A stretch of 13,491 nt of DNA from F23-B02 sp963633225. Its GTDB lineage: Bacteria > Bacillota > Clostridia > Oscillospirales > Oscillospiraceae. The stretch covers positions 1 to 13,491 of the forward strand of contig CAVGXR010000056.1 of the NCBI GenBank assembly GCA_963633225.1. The letters run 5' to 3'. Both the position numbers and the translations under genes were made by a program. This document shows, piece after piece, positions 12,722-13,491 of the stretch (its first letter is position 1; each line of letters opens with the position of its first letter). The notes under the pieces are model-generated. The model made no database searches and was not told where the DNA came from. It saw only the letters and a program-made list of their open reading frames with translations.

Positions 12722-12750
12722 TTGACAAGTCTTAACATGATGTGTATCCT
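12722..12750 (+). promoter_or_regulatory. SigA-type promoter of the GntR-ABC operon
   Basis: A perfect TTGACA (12722-12727), a 17-base spacer and TATCCT (12745-12750, 4/6) lie 47 bases before the GTG start of the regulator. The AT-rich stretch at 12685-12720 just upstream could act as an UP element. The predicted start site is near 12757, inside the palindrome at 12752-12776. Confidence 0.6.
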
Positions 12751-12751
12751 A

Positions 12752-12776
12752 AGTGTATGAGAACAAGTCACACAGT
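12752..12776 (+). promoter_or_regulatory. Candidate GntR (YtrA-type) operator palindrome
   Basis: AGTGTATGA (12752-12760) and TCACACAGT (12768-12776) are inverted halves matching at 7 of 9 positions around a 7-base centre, giving TGTnTGA-N7-TCAnACA. It covers the expected start site of the promoter, where a repressor would block transcription. GTGTAT also repeats directly at 12742-12747 and 12753-12758. The link to the regulator is inferred from position and symmetry. Confidence 0.45.
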
Positions 12777-12796
12777 TATTATGGAGGGATCGAACA

Positions 12797-13162
12797 GTGA
12801 TCAGCATAAACTTCCGGGATCCGCGTCCTATATATGAACAGATCAAGGACGGGATGCGCCGCATGATCGTATCGGGAGCGCTGCCTGCCGGCAGCAAGAT
12901 AAGCTCCGTGCGCGAAATGGCCACCGGACTTGCCATCAACCCCAGCACGATCCAGCGCGCTTACCGTGAGCTGGAGGCCGAGGGCTACATCTGTTCCGTG
13001 CCCGGAAAGGGCAGCTTCGTCTGCTCAAACGACGAAGCCGAGGCTCTGCGCCGCACGGAGCTTATAGGGAAATTTGACGAGCTCGTCACGGAGCTTGGCT
13101 ATGTCGGCGTTACAAAGCAGATGCTTTCGCAGCGCCTGAAAGGAGAGCTTGACCATGATTGA
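12797..13162 (+). CDS. GntR-family transcriptional regulator, YtrA subfamily
   Basis: A 121-residue DNA-binding repressor. Residues 11-77 form the GntR winged helix-turn-helix, with PIYEQIKDGM, KISSVREMATGLAINPSTIQ (recognition region) and the wing EAEGYICSVPGKGSFV. The C-terminal part is only about 44 residues, too short for a ligand-binding FadR or HutC domain, which is the mark of the YtrA subfamily. The start is GTG at 12797, preceded by GGAGGG at the right distance. The stop overlaps the ABC ATPase start by 8 bases. Such regulators normally repress their own ABC-transporter operon and respond to envelope stress or antimicrobial compounds. The palindrome at 12752-12776 is the likely binding site. 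Confidence 0.92.
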   Translation: MISINFRDPRPIYEQIKDGMRRMIVSGALPAGSKISSVREMATGLAINPSTIQRAYRELEAEGYICSVPGKGSFVCSNDEAEALRRTELIGKFDELVTELGYVGVTKQMLSQRLKGELDHD

Positions 13163-13491
13163 GATCAGAAATGTCGTCAAGGAATTTGACGGCTTCCGCG
13201 CACTGGACGGATTGAGCATGAGCGTTCCAAAAGGCTCGGTGTACGGCCTTGTGGGGCCAAACGGCGCGGGAAAAAGCACGATAATCCGACACCTGACCGG
13301 CATATACAGGCAGGACTCCGGCGAGGTGCTCGTTGACGGGCAGCCGGTGTTCGAAAATCCGGCGATCAAAAAACGCATAGCGTATATCCCCGACGATATA
13401 TTCTACTTTTCAAATTCGACCATCGCCGAGATGGCTAACTTCTACCGCAGCATTTATCCGCAGTTTGACACGGAGCGCTTTGACAGGCTCG
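13155..13491 (+). CDS. ABC transporter ATP-binding protein (5' part, runs off the window)
   Basis: The first 112 residues of an ABC ATPase. Walker A is GPNGAGKS (34-41), preceded by the A-loop region KEFDGFRALDGLSMSVPKGS. At the Q-loop position the sequence reads AYIPDDIFYF, with Asp where a Gln is common; this variant occurs in YtrB-like ATPases. The signature and Walker B lie beyond the window. ATG at 13155 has AGGAGA 8 bases upstream and lies within the end of the GntR gene, so the two are translationally coupled. A permease gene is expected to follow. The transported compound cannot be told from this part. Together with the YtrA regulator it suggests a defence or envelope-stress exporter. 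Confidence 0.92.
   Translation, partial: MIEIRNVVKEFDGFRALDGLSMSVPKGSVYGLVGPNGAGKSTIIRHLTGIYRQDSGEVLVDGQPVFENPAIKKRIAYIPDDIFYFSNSTIAEMANFYRSIYPQFDTERFDRL

Noticed and set aside
12592..12796. Small RNA, tRNA or riboswitch in the divergent intergenic region
   Set aside because: The stretch is AT-rich, shows no cloverleaf or recognisable riboswitch core, and is accounted for by two promoters and a palindrome.

Overview
The window looks like chromosomal DNA of an endospore-forming, fairly GC-rich member of the Clostridia, most likely an Oscillospiraceae/Ruminococcaceae relative. The reasons are the sporulation genes yabP-yabQ next to divIC and an S1-domain gene (the Bacillus/Clostridia order), an ecfA1-ecfA2-ecfT-truA block typical of Firmicutes, a YtrA-type GntR regulator, and purine-rich Shine-Dalgarno sites before many genes. 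The taxonomic call is inference; there is no rRNA in the window.

Layout. Positions 1-82 are the right end of an IS3-family insertion sequence: the last codons of its transposase and its terminal inverted repeat. Positions 83-360 hold no credible gene but are packed with palindromes and terminators between a rightward unit (left, outside the window) and the leftward operons. Positions 364-1792 (minus strand) are yabP-yabQ-divIC-yabR, a spore-coat/cortex and cell-division cluster with its own candidate sporulation promoter. Positions 1852-12591 (minus strand) are a very compact run of twelve genes with gaps of 0-17 bases or short overlaps: an rRNA-methyltransferase-like protein, EcfA1, EcfA2, EcfT, TruA, a lipoprotein with a propeller-like body, a CvpA-like membrane protein, a ClpE-like unfoldase, a threonine-aldolase-family PLP enzyme, a macrodomain protein, a rhomboid protease and a DUF523 protein. 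The run ends at an intrinsic terminator. Positions 12592-12796 hold divergent promoters. Positions 12797-13491 (plus strand) are a GntR/YtrA regulator and the start of an ABC-transporter ATPase that runs off the window.

How the genes work together. EcfA1/EcfA2/EcfT form the energising module of a group II vitamin transporter; no substrate-binding S component is present here, so S subunits must be encoded elsewhere. TruA and the methyltransferase act on RNA. ClpE-like unfoldase (with a ClpP-docking VGF loop) and the rhomboid are proteostasis enzymes. YabP/YabQ, DivIC and the S1 protein serve spore-envelope assembly and division. The GntR-ABC pair looks like a self-regulated envelope-stress or export module.

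I did not find a clearly new multi-gene system. The most interesting items are an IS3-family element that appears to have landed exactly in the loop of a transcription terminator whose intact twin lies 250 bases away, a terminator whose stem encodes the end of one protein and may supply the -35 box of the next promoter, and a 164-base overlap between yabQ and divIC.
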